Notes: generated from the sequence alone by a model not told the origin. A DNA stretch of 9,036 nucleotides from Candidatus Bathyarchaeota archaeon (GCA_030601645.1 JAUWBQ010000060.1:1-9036); one strand, 5' to 3'; counted from the first letter of the stretch, positions 1 to 7,316 are shown. Numbers and translations: made by a program.

Positions 1-80
1 TTTAGATGCTTGAGGAGATCATCCAGGGCTTCTATGCCCTTGTCTATGGATGGACCGTAGAGCTTGATGTAACTCTTCAT
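1..80 (-). CDS. Unrecognised protein, N-terminal 26 residues only (cut by window edge)
   Basis: An ATG at 80 (reverse strand) opens a frame that stays open to the window edge. The visible protein begins MKSYIKLYGPSIDKGIEALD and continues with a short leucine-rich helix. I do not recognise the family, and 26 residues are too few to assign a role. The start is supported by an AT-rich TATA-like box about 40 bases upstream and by the change from AT-rich intergenic to GC-richer coding sequence. It reads in the same direction as the operon that ends at 199, but has its own promoter-like element in the 118-base gap, so it is probably a separate transcription unit. Confidence 0.6.
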   Translation of the reverse strand, partial: MKSYIKLYGPSIDKGIEALDDLLKHL

Positions 81-117
81 GGTTTTAACCTACTATATTC
101 CATGTCTCGCTTACATG

Positions 118-127
118 ATATTTAAAT
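118..127 (-). promoter_or_regulatory. TATA-like box for the gene starting at 80
   Basis: On the reverse strand the sequence reads ATTTAAATAT, centred near 122. An archaeal TATA box sits about 26 bases before the transcript start, which predicts a start near 96 and a leader of roughly 16 bases. No strong ribosome site is visible in that leader. Assigned by position and composition only. Confidence 0.45.
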
Positions 128-145
128 GACGCACTTTTTCAAATC

Positions 146-183
146 TTCAGATTCTGAAACCTCTTCGCAATCGAAGAATGGTT
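146..183 (-). terminator. Possible 3' hairpins after the 199-3458 operon
   Basis: Two inverted repeats lie just beyond the stop codon at 199. One pairs 162-167 (TCTTCG) with 172-177 (CGAAGA) around a 4-base loop, and is extended by AACC (158-161) pairing with GGTT (180-183) across a 2-base bulge. The second pairs TTCAG (146-150) with CTGAA (154-158). No clear U-run follows on the transcribed strand, and archaeal termination usually depends on U-tracts, so this could equally be an RNA 3'-end structure or chance. Confidence 0.25.
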
Positions 184-198
184 CTTTGGAGGAGGAAC

Positions 199-1125
199 TC
201 ATTCGACAAGGCTGTTCAGACACTGGTGCAACAGCAGCCTGATCCTGTCGAAGTGGGGGCTGATCCCGTCCAGTAGATATAGGCTTCTGATCCTATTCAG
301 CCCCTGGATGCAGTGGTCCGAGACCACGTGGCCCTCCAGCCTGTTGATGTAGGTCATGAACTTGTCAAGCTCCTCCTCGTCCACGACGTCTCCCAGGTGA
401 TCCCCCATGCGCATGTCCCACAGTAGGAGGTAGGACTTGACGAATATCTCGTGGAGCTCCAGATCGAAGCCTCTGGTGGCTTCCTTTACGTATGCCAGCC
501 TCTCCGCGTCCCTGTCGACGATGGAGATGATGGCGTAGCACTCCTCCTTTATGCCGTCCGCGAGCCTCTGGTTGACCGCCGCTGCGAGGCCGTTGGCGTC
601 GTAGTTCAGGGGGGCGATGACGGCCAGCTCCTTCATCTCGTAGATGATCAGCCCGGCCTCGGTGAGGTTCCTCTTCATGGGGCCCCACTTCGGCTCGCCC
701 TCCAGGTGGAACAGGATCTGGAACACGTGGTCGAGGAGCTCCAGCACCAGGGTCAACTGGTGGACGTGGGCCTCCCTAACCCGTCTCTGCTCGGCCAGGT
801 CCCGCTGAAGCTCGACATTGCGCCTATCGATGTCGGCGTCGATGATCTCCTTGATGGCCTCGAGGGCCCCGTCCTCCTGGGAGAAGAAGACCTCCTCAGC
901 CTCCTCACCATCTTTCTCGTAGATGACGGAGAGGCGTTTGAACTGCCTGTATGGGGGCTGGTTCGCTTCAAGGCTGGTGGATGTGGCTGCGGCGATGGGG
1001 AACTCTGTGATGGTCACCAGCCTCTTCCCTATGATCCCCTTCTCCTCCTGGAAGGCGACCTTCCCCTCGGCCACTTCGACGGCTCCGAAGGAGCCCCTGA
1101 GAAGTCTCCCCCTGGCTTTCGCCAT
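199..1125 (-). CDS. Soluble protein with PH-like N-terminal domain and helical C-terminal region
   Basis: This 308-residue protein has no signal peptide or membrane segment. Residues about 1-100 alternate short strands (around GSFGAVEVAEGKVAF, KRLVTITEF and KRLSVIYEKDG) and end in an amphipathic helix (DGALEAIKEIIDADI). That is the strand-then-helix order of PH/GRAM-like folds, so I call it PH-like by pattern, not by a confirmed match. Residues 101-308 are almost entirely helical and charged. PH-like domains often bind lipid or protein, so peripheral attachment at the membrane is an inference. The ATG at 1125 overlaps the TGA of the upstream membrane-protein gene by one base (TGATG), and a GGAGG lies 8 bases upstream; this indicates translational coupling. 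A GTG one codon earlier is possible but lies inside the upstream stop region. No enzyme motif is visible. Confidence 0.8.
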   Translation of the reverse strand: MAKARGRLLRGSFGAVEVAEGKVAFQEEKGIIGKRLVTITEFPIAAATSTSLEANQPPYRQFKRLSVIYEKDGEEAEEVFFSQEDGALEAIKEIIDADIDRRNVELQRDLAEQRRVREAHVHQLTLVLELLDHVFQILFHLEGEPKWGPMKRNLTEAGLIIYEMKELAVIAPLNYDANGLAAAVNQRLADGIKEECYAIISIVDRDAERLAYVKEATRGFDLELHEIFVKSYLLLWDMRMGDHLGDVVDEEELDKFMTYINRLEGHVVSDHCIQGLNRIRSLYLLDGISPHFDRIRLLLHQCLNSLVE

Positions 1126-3458
1126 CACTCTATCCTCCGGAGGGAGTCGCCCACCTCCTGGAGGGGTGTCTCCTTGAAGTGGCTCCTCAGGTAGAGCTTG
1201 AGGTACTCCCTGCCGAACTTCTCGGAGACGCCGAGGTCGCCCATGTGGACCTCTCCCTTGTTGTCCAAGATCCTGCCGATCTTCTTCTCAAGGATGCTGT
1301 AGTTGAGGAGGAGTTCCCGCCTCTCGTTGTAGTACTCGATGGTGTCCACCGCCTCGTCGATATAGCTGAGCACCCTGTAGAGGTGGCTGATGGTGTCGCT
1401 GATCTCCTCAGCCCCGTAGTTGTTGATGACATCGAGGGAGGCGTTCATCCGATCGATGAGGGTGAGATTCTTGTTCCACTCGTAGTCCTCCATCGGCATC
1501 AGGGTGTCGATGGTCCTCTCAAGGTCCCTGAGGTGGTCGTAGAGGATGCCGATCACCTTGGCGACCACGTCGACGGTGGCCAGGATCGTGTCCCTGATCA
1601 GGATGACCCTGAGGACCTTGAGGTCGTCGCCGCTCCCCCCGAAGTCCTTGACCTGGAGCTCGCCGGCCAGCATCTTGATCATGTTGAACCTCTCCCCGAG
1701 GACGGGGAGGAGGGTGTACTCCCTCTTGCTCAGCTCGATGATGGTCTCCACAGAGTCCTTGATGGGCTTGGTGGATCTCTCTATCTCGGCGGAGTACTGC
1801 TTCTCCCAGTTCTTCAGGGAGGAGATGATGGCGTCGATGATGACCCAGGGATCGTCCCTGTCGGCGTTCTCCCGGGAGATCTGGAGTATCGGGCTCTCCC
1901 CCGGCAGGGAGGGCTCGAAGAGGGAGTGGATGATCTCGTAGATCCTGTCGGAGGTGGATATGAGCTCTTCCACGAGGACGCTCCCGGAGTCGATGACCTG
2001 GGCGATGTACTCGATCTTCATCTCCGGGGTCGACTCCTCGATCAGGTCCTTAATCACCGGGGAGTCTATCTCGAGGCCGAGGTCCTGGACGTCCTTGACC
2101 GACTCCAGGTACTCGAACTTGATGGTGATGATGTAGTCGTCGATGGCCACCCCCAACTGCCACTTGAAGCTGGTGACCTCCTCCCTGAGCTGGCCCAGGA
2201 TCCTCCTCATCATGTCGTCCACGTCCTTGAGCCTCGGATCCCCGTTCTGGAGCTTTAAGTTCATGTCCCTCAGCTCGTCCGCGACTATCAACATCCTGGT
2301 CTTCAGGGTCCGGAAGGAGGAGGGCACGGGCCCCCGGGTCTCCTCGATCAGCCACATGTAGTGCTCGATCTCCCTGAGGAGGGCGTCGGAGCCCTTCAGA
2401 GTTCCCTCTATCCTCACCACGCGGACGTCTTTGATGTCCCCCAGATACTTCGCGAGGGAGACCGGGGCCGATAGGAGGATGGTGAAGCAGGTGGAGAGGA
2501 GCATTATCTGTTGGTCTACGACGGCCTGGAATGCGAGGGGCTCCCGGAGGTTTCCCAGGAGGAAGAAGAACATGACGTTTGTGGCCGAGGCGGTCACAGC
2601 CGGGAGGGTGTAGATGATCGCGTCCTCGTACCTCTGGGGCAGCTTGGTGTTCTTCAGGGGCCCGGGGAGCTTCAGGCTGATAAGGGCGGTCACAGAGATG
2701 AGGACCGAGATGATGATGAGGAAGAAGAGCATGCCCGGGAGGGAGTCCACGAAGCTGGCCAGGGCAGGGTTGACGGTTCCCCCATTACTCGTCACCTTTA
2801 TGATCTGTCCGCCTATGACGCTGAAGATCTTGTGGATCTCGGAGAGGCTCACCTGGCCCATCGCCTCCTGGATGTCGTTTAAGATTATGTTCAGGGGGGC
2901 GTAGAGCGGGGGTCGCACTCCTGTCTGGTAGATCTTTAGATACTGCATGACCTGGAGGGGCAGTGAAAGGAACGCGTAGTACGTGAAAGTCACGATGATC
3001 CCCCGCCTTTTGTAGACGGTGGCGAAGATCAGGATCAGTGGGACGGCCAAGTAGAAGGTCTCCTGGAAGAAGAGGAGGGAGACCGCTATGATGCCTATGT
3101 CCATGGCGATGATGGAGATGTTGCTCGTCAGCGTCGTCGGGATTATCACGAAGGGCAGGACGAGGATCACCATCACGAACAGCCTGAGCCAGGGGCCCGG
3201 GAACAGCTCGAAGAAGCCAATCCTGGAAAGGTGGTAGAACAGCCCCAGCAGGATGATCAGACTGCCCGATAAGGCTCCTACAGGGGGGTTCCGATATATC
3301 GCGTAGGCCACGATGAAGGCAACGATGAAGGGCAGGGGAGATGGGAATAGGGGTATCAGTGTGAAGGACAGAGTCATGGCCACCGTGGTGATGAGGAGAG
3401 TCAGGAATCTCCCAGTCGCATCGGATGCCTTCGAGTCGTTGACGAGCGAGAGATTCAT
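1125..3458 (-). CDS. Multi-pass membrane protein with large helical cytosolic C-terminal half
   Basis: This 777-residue protein is not one I recognise. Residues about 18-170 hold seven hydrophobic segments. A mildly amphipathic loop follows (about 171-239), then three more segments near 240-261, 280-301 and 317-337, giving about ten passes. The remaining 430 or so residues have no hydrophobic span and form a long series of charged amphipathic helices, probably cytosolic. There is no ATP-binding motif or recognisable transporter signature. The ATG at 3458 is preferred over a GTG at 3470, because the likely TATA box near 3491 predicts a transcript start near 3465, leaving a leader of about 7 bases. 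It is the first gene of a two-gene operon with the PH-like protein and is transcribed divergently from the FtsZ-like gene at 3506. By context it could be a membrane platform for the FtsZ-like proteins, which is inference. A transporter or channel role cannot be excluded. Confidence 0.85.
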   Translation of the reverse strand: MNLSLVNDSKASDATGRFLTLLITTVAMTLSFTLIPLFPSPLPFIVAFIVAYAIYRNPPVGALSGSLIILLGLFYHLSRIGFFELFPGPWLRLFVMVILVLPFVIIPTTLTSNISIIAMDIGIIAVSLLFFQETFYLAVPLILIFATVYKRRGIIVTFTYYAFLSLPLQVMQYLKIYQTGVRPPLYAPLNIILNDIQEAMGQVSLSEIHKIFSVIGGQIIKVTSNGGTVNPALASFVDSLPGMLFFLIIISVLISVTALISLKLPGPLKNTKLPQRYEDAIIYTLPAVTASATNVMFFFLLGNLREPLAFQAVVDQQIMLLSTCFTILLSAPVSLAKYLGDIKDVRVVRIEGTLKGSDALLREIEHYMWLIEETRGPVPSSFRTLKTRMLIVADELRDMNLKLQNGDPRLKDVDDMMRRILGQLREEVTSFKWQLGVAIDDYIITIKFEYLESVKDVQDLGLEIDSPVIKDLIEESTPEMKIEYIAQVIDSGSVLVEELISTSDRIYEIIHSLFEPSLPGESPILQISRENADRDDPWVIIDAIISSLKNWEKQYSAEIERSTKPIKDSVETIIELSKREYTLLPVLGERFNMIKMLAGELQVKDFGGSGDDLKVLRVILIRDTILATVDVVAKVIGILYDHLRDLERTIDTLMPMEDYEWNKNLTLIDRMNASLDVINNYGAEEISDTISHLYRVLSYIDEAVDTIEYYNERRELLLNYSILEKKIGRILDNKGEVHMGDLGVSEKFGREYLKLYLRSHFKETPLQEVGDSLRRIE

Positions 3459-3471
3459 ATCCTCAATCACA

Positions 3472-3480
3472 TTTTATATG
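3472..3480 (+). promoter_or_regulatory. TATA-like box for the plus-strand FtsZ-like gene
   Basis: The sequence TTTTATATG is centred near 3476. Spacing of about 26 bases predicts a transcript start near 3502-3503, only a few bases before the ATG at 3506. There is no ribosome site upstream of that ATG, so the message is probably leaderless or nearly so, a common archaeal arrangement. Confidence 0.6.
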
Positions 3481-3487
3481 ACTTGAA

Positions 3488-3495
3488 TAATATTT
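3488..3495 (-). promoter_or_regulatory. TATA-like box for the 199-3458 operon
   Basis: On the reverse strand the sequence reads AAATATTA, centred near 3491. It predicts a transcript start near 3465, about 7 bases before the ATG at 3458. It lies across the predicted start region of the opposite-strand gene, so the two promoters are interleaved. A second AT-rich stretch on this strand (3472-3479) is too close to the ATG to serve this gene. Confidence 0.5.
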
Positions 3496-3505
3496 GTGTC
3501 CCCAG

Positions 3506-4639
3506 ATGTCGTCGAATGAGACAGACTTCAACCTCCTCAAACGGATAAAGTCCCATATCGACCACATCCACCCCGTGCTGCCCAGCCAGATAGCGATAAC
3601 GGTGGGACGGTATGCCTTTAAAGCTTTGATGGACTCGAGGAAGTTCAACTCGGGCAGCTCCCCCTCCATGTTCCACATACTCCACAGGAAGGAGAACAAC
3701 CTTCACCCCTACGACGTCGTCGCAAATCCAGACGACGTAATGATGCTCGACACGACGTTCGAGCCCCACTACTGGTTCGACCTGCACACCCACCTCCAAG
3801 GGTCCCCTGAGTTCGTTGGAGACCTGAAGGAGAGGATCTTCGGCTACCACAGCGAGGTTATCACCGTCTGCTCCATCTCGGAGGGGGTGACCTCCGGGGT
3901 CGTCCCAACCCTCAACTCCCACCTGAACCAGCAGAAGAAAGATAACGTGTACATCGCCGTGTTTCCGTCTTTGGACCACAGCTCCGACGCCCTCTTCAAC
4001 GCCTTCTCCTCCCTGGGCTCCCTCCTGCTCCAGGGCGCTGGGCCCATAGTCCTAATGGACCGCTCGCACCTAGACTCGTTCATCGGGGTGAACAGGGCGG
4101 GGGGCATGCTCTCGGGGGAGGGCATCGCAAGGTACCTCTCCGAGATGATCCTTGAGAAGAAGGGGCTGATCAAGGATCTGGTCAAGCTCTCAAAGTCCTT
4201 CAAGGTGGAACTGTTCTCGGTCCTCATGGCCACGGGTTCCAGCCTTGAGATCTACGAGAACCTACAACACATCCTGGACATCACACTGGAGCAACCATTG
4301 ATGGACTTCGACCTCTCGACGGCCGCCCTCGTCTACGTCATCGTGAGGGCCCCCCTGAGGCTCCAGGAGAGCCTAACGAAGGGCTACATCGAGCTGCAGG
4401 TGAACGACTGGCTCAAGGGGAGGCTGAACCTCAACATCCCCCAGATATGCGAGCCGATCTACGTGGACGAGTTCAACGACAGGATAGACGTCGTGATCCT
4501 CGTCGGCGGCTTCGACTCGAGGCAACTCTTCAGGACCATCAACGAGCGAATATCTAGGTTCAACAGGCTGATCATGGAGCACGGCTTCTACGACAAGGAA
4601 GTCTGGGCGGAGATACAGGGAAGACTTGTGAAAGAATAA
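3506..4639 (+). CDS. Degenerate FtsZ/tubulin-fold protein lacking the GTPase loops
   Basis: This 377-residue soluble protein is about the length of an FtsZ core and follows the order of FtsZ segments, but with the nucleotide-binding motifs eroded. Residues 29-38 (IAITVGRYAF) occupy the place of the T1 glycine loop. Residues 125-131 (SEGVTSG) stand where FtsZ has GGGTGTG. Residues about 231-238 (SFKVELFS) replace the T7 loop with its acidic catalytic residues. The best match in pattern is the C-terminal subdomain: EQPLMDFDLSTAALVYVIV (262-280), then DVVILVGGFDS (328-338), as in FtsZ's SPLL...DLSGARGVLVNI and VTVVATG strands. I infer a non-hydrolysing, possibly non-binding, partner of the large FtsZ-like protein encoded convergently. 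There is no C-terminal tail peptide of the usual FtsZ kind. The ATG at 3506 fits the TATA spacing; a TTG at 3494 is less likely. Homology is by eye and should be confirmed by profile or structure search. Confidence 0.75.
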   Translation: MSSNETDFNLLKRIKSHIDHIHPVLPSQIAITVGRYAFKALMDSRKFNSGSSPSMFHILHRKENNLHPYDVVANPDDVMMLDTTFEPHYWFDLHTHLQGSPEFVGDLKERIFGYHSEVITVCSISEGVTSGVVPTLNSHLNQQKKDNVYIAVFPSLDHSSDALFNAFSSLGSLLLQGAGPIVLMDRSHLDSFIGVNRAGGMLSGEGIARYLSEMILEKKGLIKDLVKLSKSFKVELFSVLMATGSSLEIYENLQHILDITLEQPLMDFDLSTAALVYVIVRAPLRLQESLTKGYIELQVNDWLKGRLNLNIPQICEPIYVDEFNDRIDVVILVGGFDSRQLFRTINERISRFNRLIMEHGFYDKEVWAEIQGRLVKE

Positions 4640-4655
4640 ATGAAGATAACGGGTT

Positions 4656-7316
4656 TCATCGGGCTCCGATCTTCTCGAGAAGATTCTTCAGGGAAGGATC
4701 ATGCTCGACCAGGAAGGATCTGGACAGGCTGACCTCGAACTCCGAGGCCTTCCTGTTGAGGCGCTCCATCTCGTCGTAGGAGGCGAGGTCCTCCATGCGG
4801 CCCCTCCCGCCGACCACCACGATCCTTATCACCCATGGGTCCCGGGCTTGCACCTCTCTCACGGTGATGGTCTTGGAGACGTCCCCCGTGACGTAGGCGG
4901 CGAGGGCGGTGTAGAGTTCCTGGGTCAGATCTGAGTCCCAGAGGCCTGGAGGGGTCTGCACCGTCACCCAGAGGTAGTCGGACCTGTAGCTGGACTTGAG
5001 GCCCATGATGTTGGGGGTCCTGTAGACCCGTATGACGCTCCTCATGTAGTCCTTGAAGTGCTCGAGGTCCAGTATCTCGGTGAGGATCCCCTCCCGGCTC
5101 AGGGCCTCCTCCTGCTCTGTGACGATCTTGTGGATGATCTTCACCTGCTCGTCCTGGGTGAGCTCCGTGGTCCTCTCGTAGAACCTCTTGGGCCTGATGA
5201 TCTCCGAGAAGAGCCGCTGGTACTCCTTGGAGAGGTCGAGGATGATGTTCAGCTTCTTCCTGTAGTCGGAGGTCACCTCAAGCTTCTTCAGGAGGTCGAG
5301 GTAGAGGTCTATGACTTTGTCGACGTCGCCGATCTCCTGGTTGAGGACGAGAGTCTCCTCGTTGATGACTCTGAGCTCCCTTTCGACCTCGTTCAGCCTC
5401 TCCTTGGCGTAGCGCTTCTTGCCGAACCTGAAGAACCCGCCGGACTCCTTCTGGAACTTCTCCCTGTCGAACTCCTTCCTCTTCTTCCTCTCCTCGAGTC
5501 TGAAGAGTTCGTTCTCGAAGTTTTCCCTCTTGCCCCTGAACTTGCCGATGATGGCCTGGAGGTAGGTGAGGTGCTCGTCGATCATCTTCACCTCGTCTGA
5601 GGGGGTCTTCACCATGAGCTGGAGGATGTGGTACAGGGTGGTGAGCTCCGATTTTATCTCCTGGAAGTTGATGGGCTGGAGCTCCTCCTGGGGGAGGATC
5701 TCGTAGCGACGGATCATGGCGTCGGTGAGGTGCCTGATCTCGTTGTAGAATCTGAGGATCTCGAGTATCCTCTCCGTTAGACCCGCGAGGTTCATAAAGT
5801 CCTCGATGAGCTTCTTCTGCTGGACGCTGAATGCCTGGGAGCTCGGGACCAGCTGCTGCAGCCTCTCGAAGATGGCTCCCTTGAGCTCGGGAAAGTCGGA
5901 GTGGGTCCTGAGCAGGTTCTTCATCAAGCCCTCGAGGTTGTCCGTTATGCTCCCGTCCTCCCTCTGGAGCACCAGCTTGACGATGGAGTCCTCGATGGTG
6001 CCCTCCTCTGCCACCACCCTCGCCGTGGAGACGAATTGGAGGGCGCCCTCTATCCAGCTCCGGATCTGGCCCTGGATCCCCCTGACGTAGAGGTTGAAGT
6101 CCTCCTCGAACCGGGGGCTGCCGTAGATAAGCTGCCTGCGCTTCTCCTCGAACTCCTCCTCGTTGTATGCGTTGGTCCTGATCAGGTACTGCTTGTAGAG
6201 GTTGGAGACCTCCCGGTGCTTGACCTCGAGGACGGTGTTGATCATGTCCAGGATCTCGAGCTTCTCCACCCTGATCTGGTAGAGCTGCTGCGTCTGCTCC
6301 AGCTTGGCCTTGAAGGCGTTCACGTAGGCATCTACCGGGTAGTTGACTTTGACCATGCTCAGGGTGTGGATGGTGTCCTCCTTGAGGCCGACCTCGGTGC
6401 CTATGCCGCTGAGGACGTCGGCCATGTCGAAGTCCATGAGGACGTAGAACATCTCGGTGATCATCTCGTCCACCTCGTCCCTGGCCCTGATTATGTTCCC
6501 GGTTTTGGAGTATGCGGGCATCAGGGGGAGGAAGAGGACGGCGTTGAATGGGTTCCTGTACTGTTCCCCGAGGGACTTGACGATGGCCTCGTTGGTCTCC
6601 CTGTTGAGGAGGGCCGTGAACTCGTCCACGGCGTTGTAGGCTGAGTAGCCCTTGGCGGGGGGGTCGTCCCCTGCGCAGGGGAGGACGCACATGGCTATGA
6701 CGGGGACGCCGGAGCCCACGGCGGTCCTCAGGTGGCGGGCGAAGTCGAAGACCATGCCGCCGCCGCTGCCCCCTCCGAGGCCGAATATGACCAGGATGAT
6801 GGGGGAGCTTATGGATGCCAGGGCGTGGTCCTTGAACATGTTGATGAGGGACTTTATGATCCCCAGCTGGTAGTAGTTTAGGTTGTAGATGGCCTTGGCT
6901 AGGGACCTTCTCCTCCCGGCGCCTCCCGCAAGAGGGGGGATGGCGACGGTGGAGGGGAGCCAGGGGTTGTACTTTCTGACCCTGATGCCCTCGTTGGTGA
7001 GGTGCTCCTTGAACTTGTGCTGGACGAAGTCGAACATCGCCTCTGCGCTGGGGAACTTGATGGACTGGGCGATGAGGCTGAGGCGCTCCTGGGGGATGCC
7101 GTTCCTCTTCATCGTCTCGACGACGTTCTTATGGGTCTCCTCCAGGCTCTTTATGTCCGGGTCGGCCACGTCGAGGGCCATCAGCGATAGCCTGGTCACC
7201 CCCGTATTCAGGAGTTCCAGCGTCTTATCGTTCTTCAGGAACGCCTCAACTATGTTCGTCCCCGCTCCGCCCAAGCCCACAAGGTGGATCACGCTCGAAT
7301 ATCCCATTTCAGCCAT
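4656..7316 (-). CDS. Large FtsZ/tubulin-superfamily protein with long helical insertion
   Basis: This 886-residue protein begins with an FtsZ-type GTPase half: T1 loop GLGGAGTN (14-21), T3-like ALDVADPD (47-54), T4 signature GLGGGSGGG (179-187, compare GGGTGTG), and T7-like DFDMADV (295-301) with D297 and D300 matching the acidic pair of FtsZ's VDFADV. The usual T7 asparagine is aspartate here. Residues about 325-766 are long charged helices, including a coiled-coil hairpin near 591-681. Residues about 767-840 (YLWVTVQTP, then PWVIRIVVVGG) resemble the C-terminal FtsZ subdomain, so the helical block appears inserted between the two halves of the fold. FtsZ itself is about 350-400 residues. 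The protein probably binds and hydrolyses GTP and polymerises, by analogy with the family. Its ATG directly follows the TAG of the upstream membrane-protein gene, with GGAG 4-5 bases before it, so the two are co-translated. It is not standard FtsZ; it is closest in spirit to the large FtsZ-like (Tubulin_2/FtsZl-type) proteins. Confidence 0.88.
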   Translation of the reverse strand: MAEMGYSSVIHLVGLGGAGTNIVEAFLKNDKTLELLNTGVTRLSLMALDVADPDIKSLEETHKNVVETMKRNGIPQERLSLIAQSIKFPSAEAMFDFVQHKFKEHLTNEGIRVRKYNPWLPSTVAIPPLAGGAGRRRSLAKAIYNLNYYQLGIIKSLINMFKDHALASISSPIILVIFGLGGGSGGGMVFDFARHLRTAVGSGVPVIAMCVLPCAGDDPPAKGYSAYNAVDEFTALLNRETNEAIVKSLGEQYRNPFNAVLFLPLMPAYSKTGNIIRARDEVDEMITEMFYVLMDFDMADVLSGIGTEVGLKEDTIHTLSMVKVNYPVDAYVNAFKAKLEQTQQLYQIRVEKLEILDMINTVLEVKHREVSNLYKQYLIRTNAYNEEEFEEKRRQLIYGSPRFEEDFNLYVRGIQGQIRSWIEGALQFVSTARVVAEEGTIEDSIVKLVLQREDGSITDNLEGLMKNLLRTHSDFPELKGAIFERLQQLVPSSQAFSVQQKKLIEDFMNLAGLTERILEILRFYNEIRHLTDAMIRRYEILPQEELQPINFQEIKSELTTLYHILQLMVKTPSDEVKMIDEHLTYLQAIIGKFRGKRENFENELFRLEERKKRKEFDREKFQKESGGFFRFGKKRYAKERLNEVERELRVINEETLVLNQEIGDVDKVIDLYLDLLKKLEVTSDYRKKLNIILDLSKEYQRLFSEIIRPKRFYERTTELTQDEQVKIIHKIVTEQEEALSREGILTEILDLEHFKDYMRSVIRVYRTPNIMGLKSSYRSDYLWVTVQTPPGLWDSDLTQELYTALAAYVTGDVSKTITVREVQARDPWVIRIVVVGGRGRMEDLASYDEMERLNRKASEFEVSLSRSFLVEHDPSLKNLLEKIGAR
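4669..4684. repeat. 16-base perfect palindrome at the convergent gene ends
   Basis: ATCTTCTCGAGAAGAT is its own reverse complement. It lies 30 bases past the stop of the plus-strand FtsZ-like gene, inside the last codons of the opposing gene (residues LLEK). As RNA it could fold a 6-base stem with a TCGA loop near the end of the plus-strand transcript. It may simply reflect coding constraint. Confidence 0.35.

Noticed and set aside
451..1194. Long open frame on the plus strand opposite the PH-like gene
   Set aside because: It is antisense to a well-supported operon gene, is rich in V, D, L and G as expected from the complement of charged helical coding sequence, and has no promoter or ribosome site.
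1179..2258. 359-codon open frame on the plus strand opposite the membrane-protein gene
   Set aside because: Composition is dominated by D, V, L, G, P and E repeats typical of the antisense of GC-rich helical coding DNA; the reverse-strand frame extends through it with coherent amphipathic helices.
3459..3470. GTG at 3470 as start of the membrane protein
   Set aside because: It would lie upstream of the transcript start predicted from the TATA-like box, and adds only four residues; the ATG at 3458 is more consistent.
5901..6644. Plus-strand open frame opposite the FtsZ-like gene
   Set aside because: Antisense shadow with repetitive D, V, L, E, G composition and no start signals.
5278..6690. 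470-codon reverse-strand frame overlapping the large FtsZ-like gene
   Set aside because: The translation is almost all R, G, P, Q and H, the usual out-of-frame product of GC-rich coding DNA. The FtsZ-like frame carries real motifs across the same stretch.
4656..7316. Ordinary cell-division FtsZ
   Set aside because: The protein is more than twice FtsZ length, has a long helical insertion and altered T4 and T7 loops, and lies among membrane proteins not typical of the FtsZ neighbourhood.
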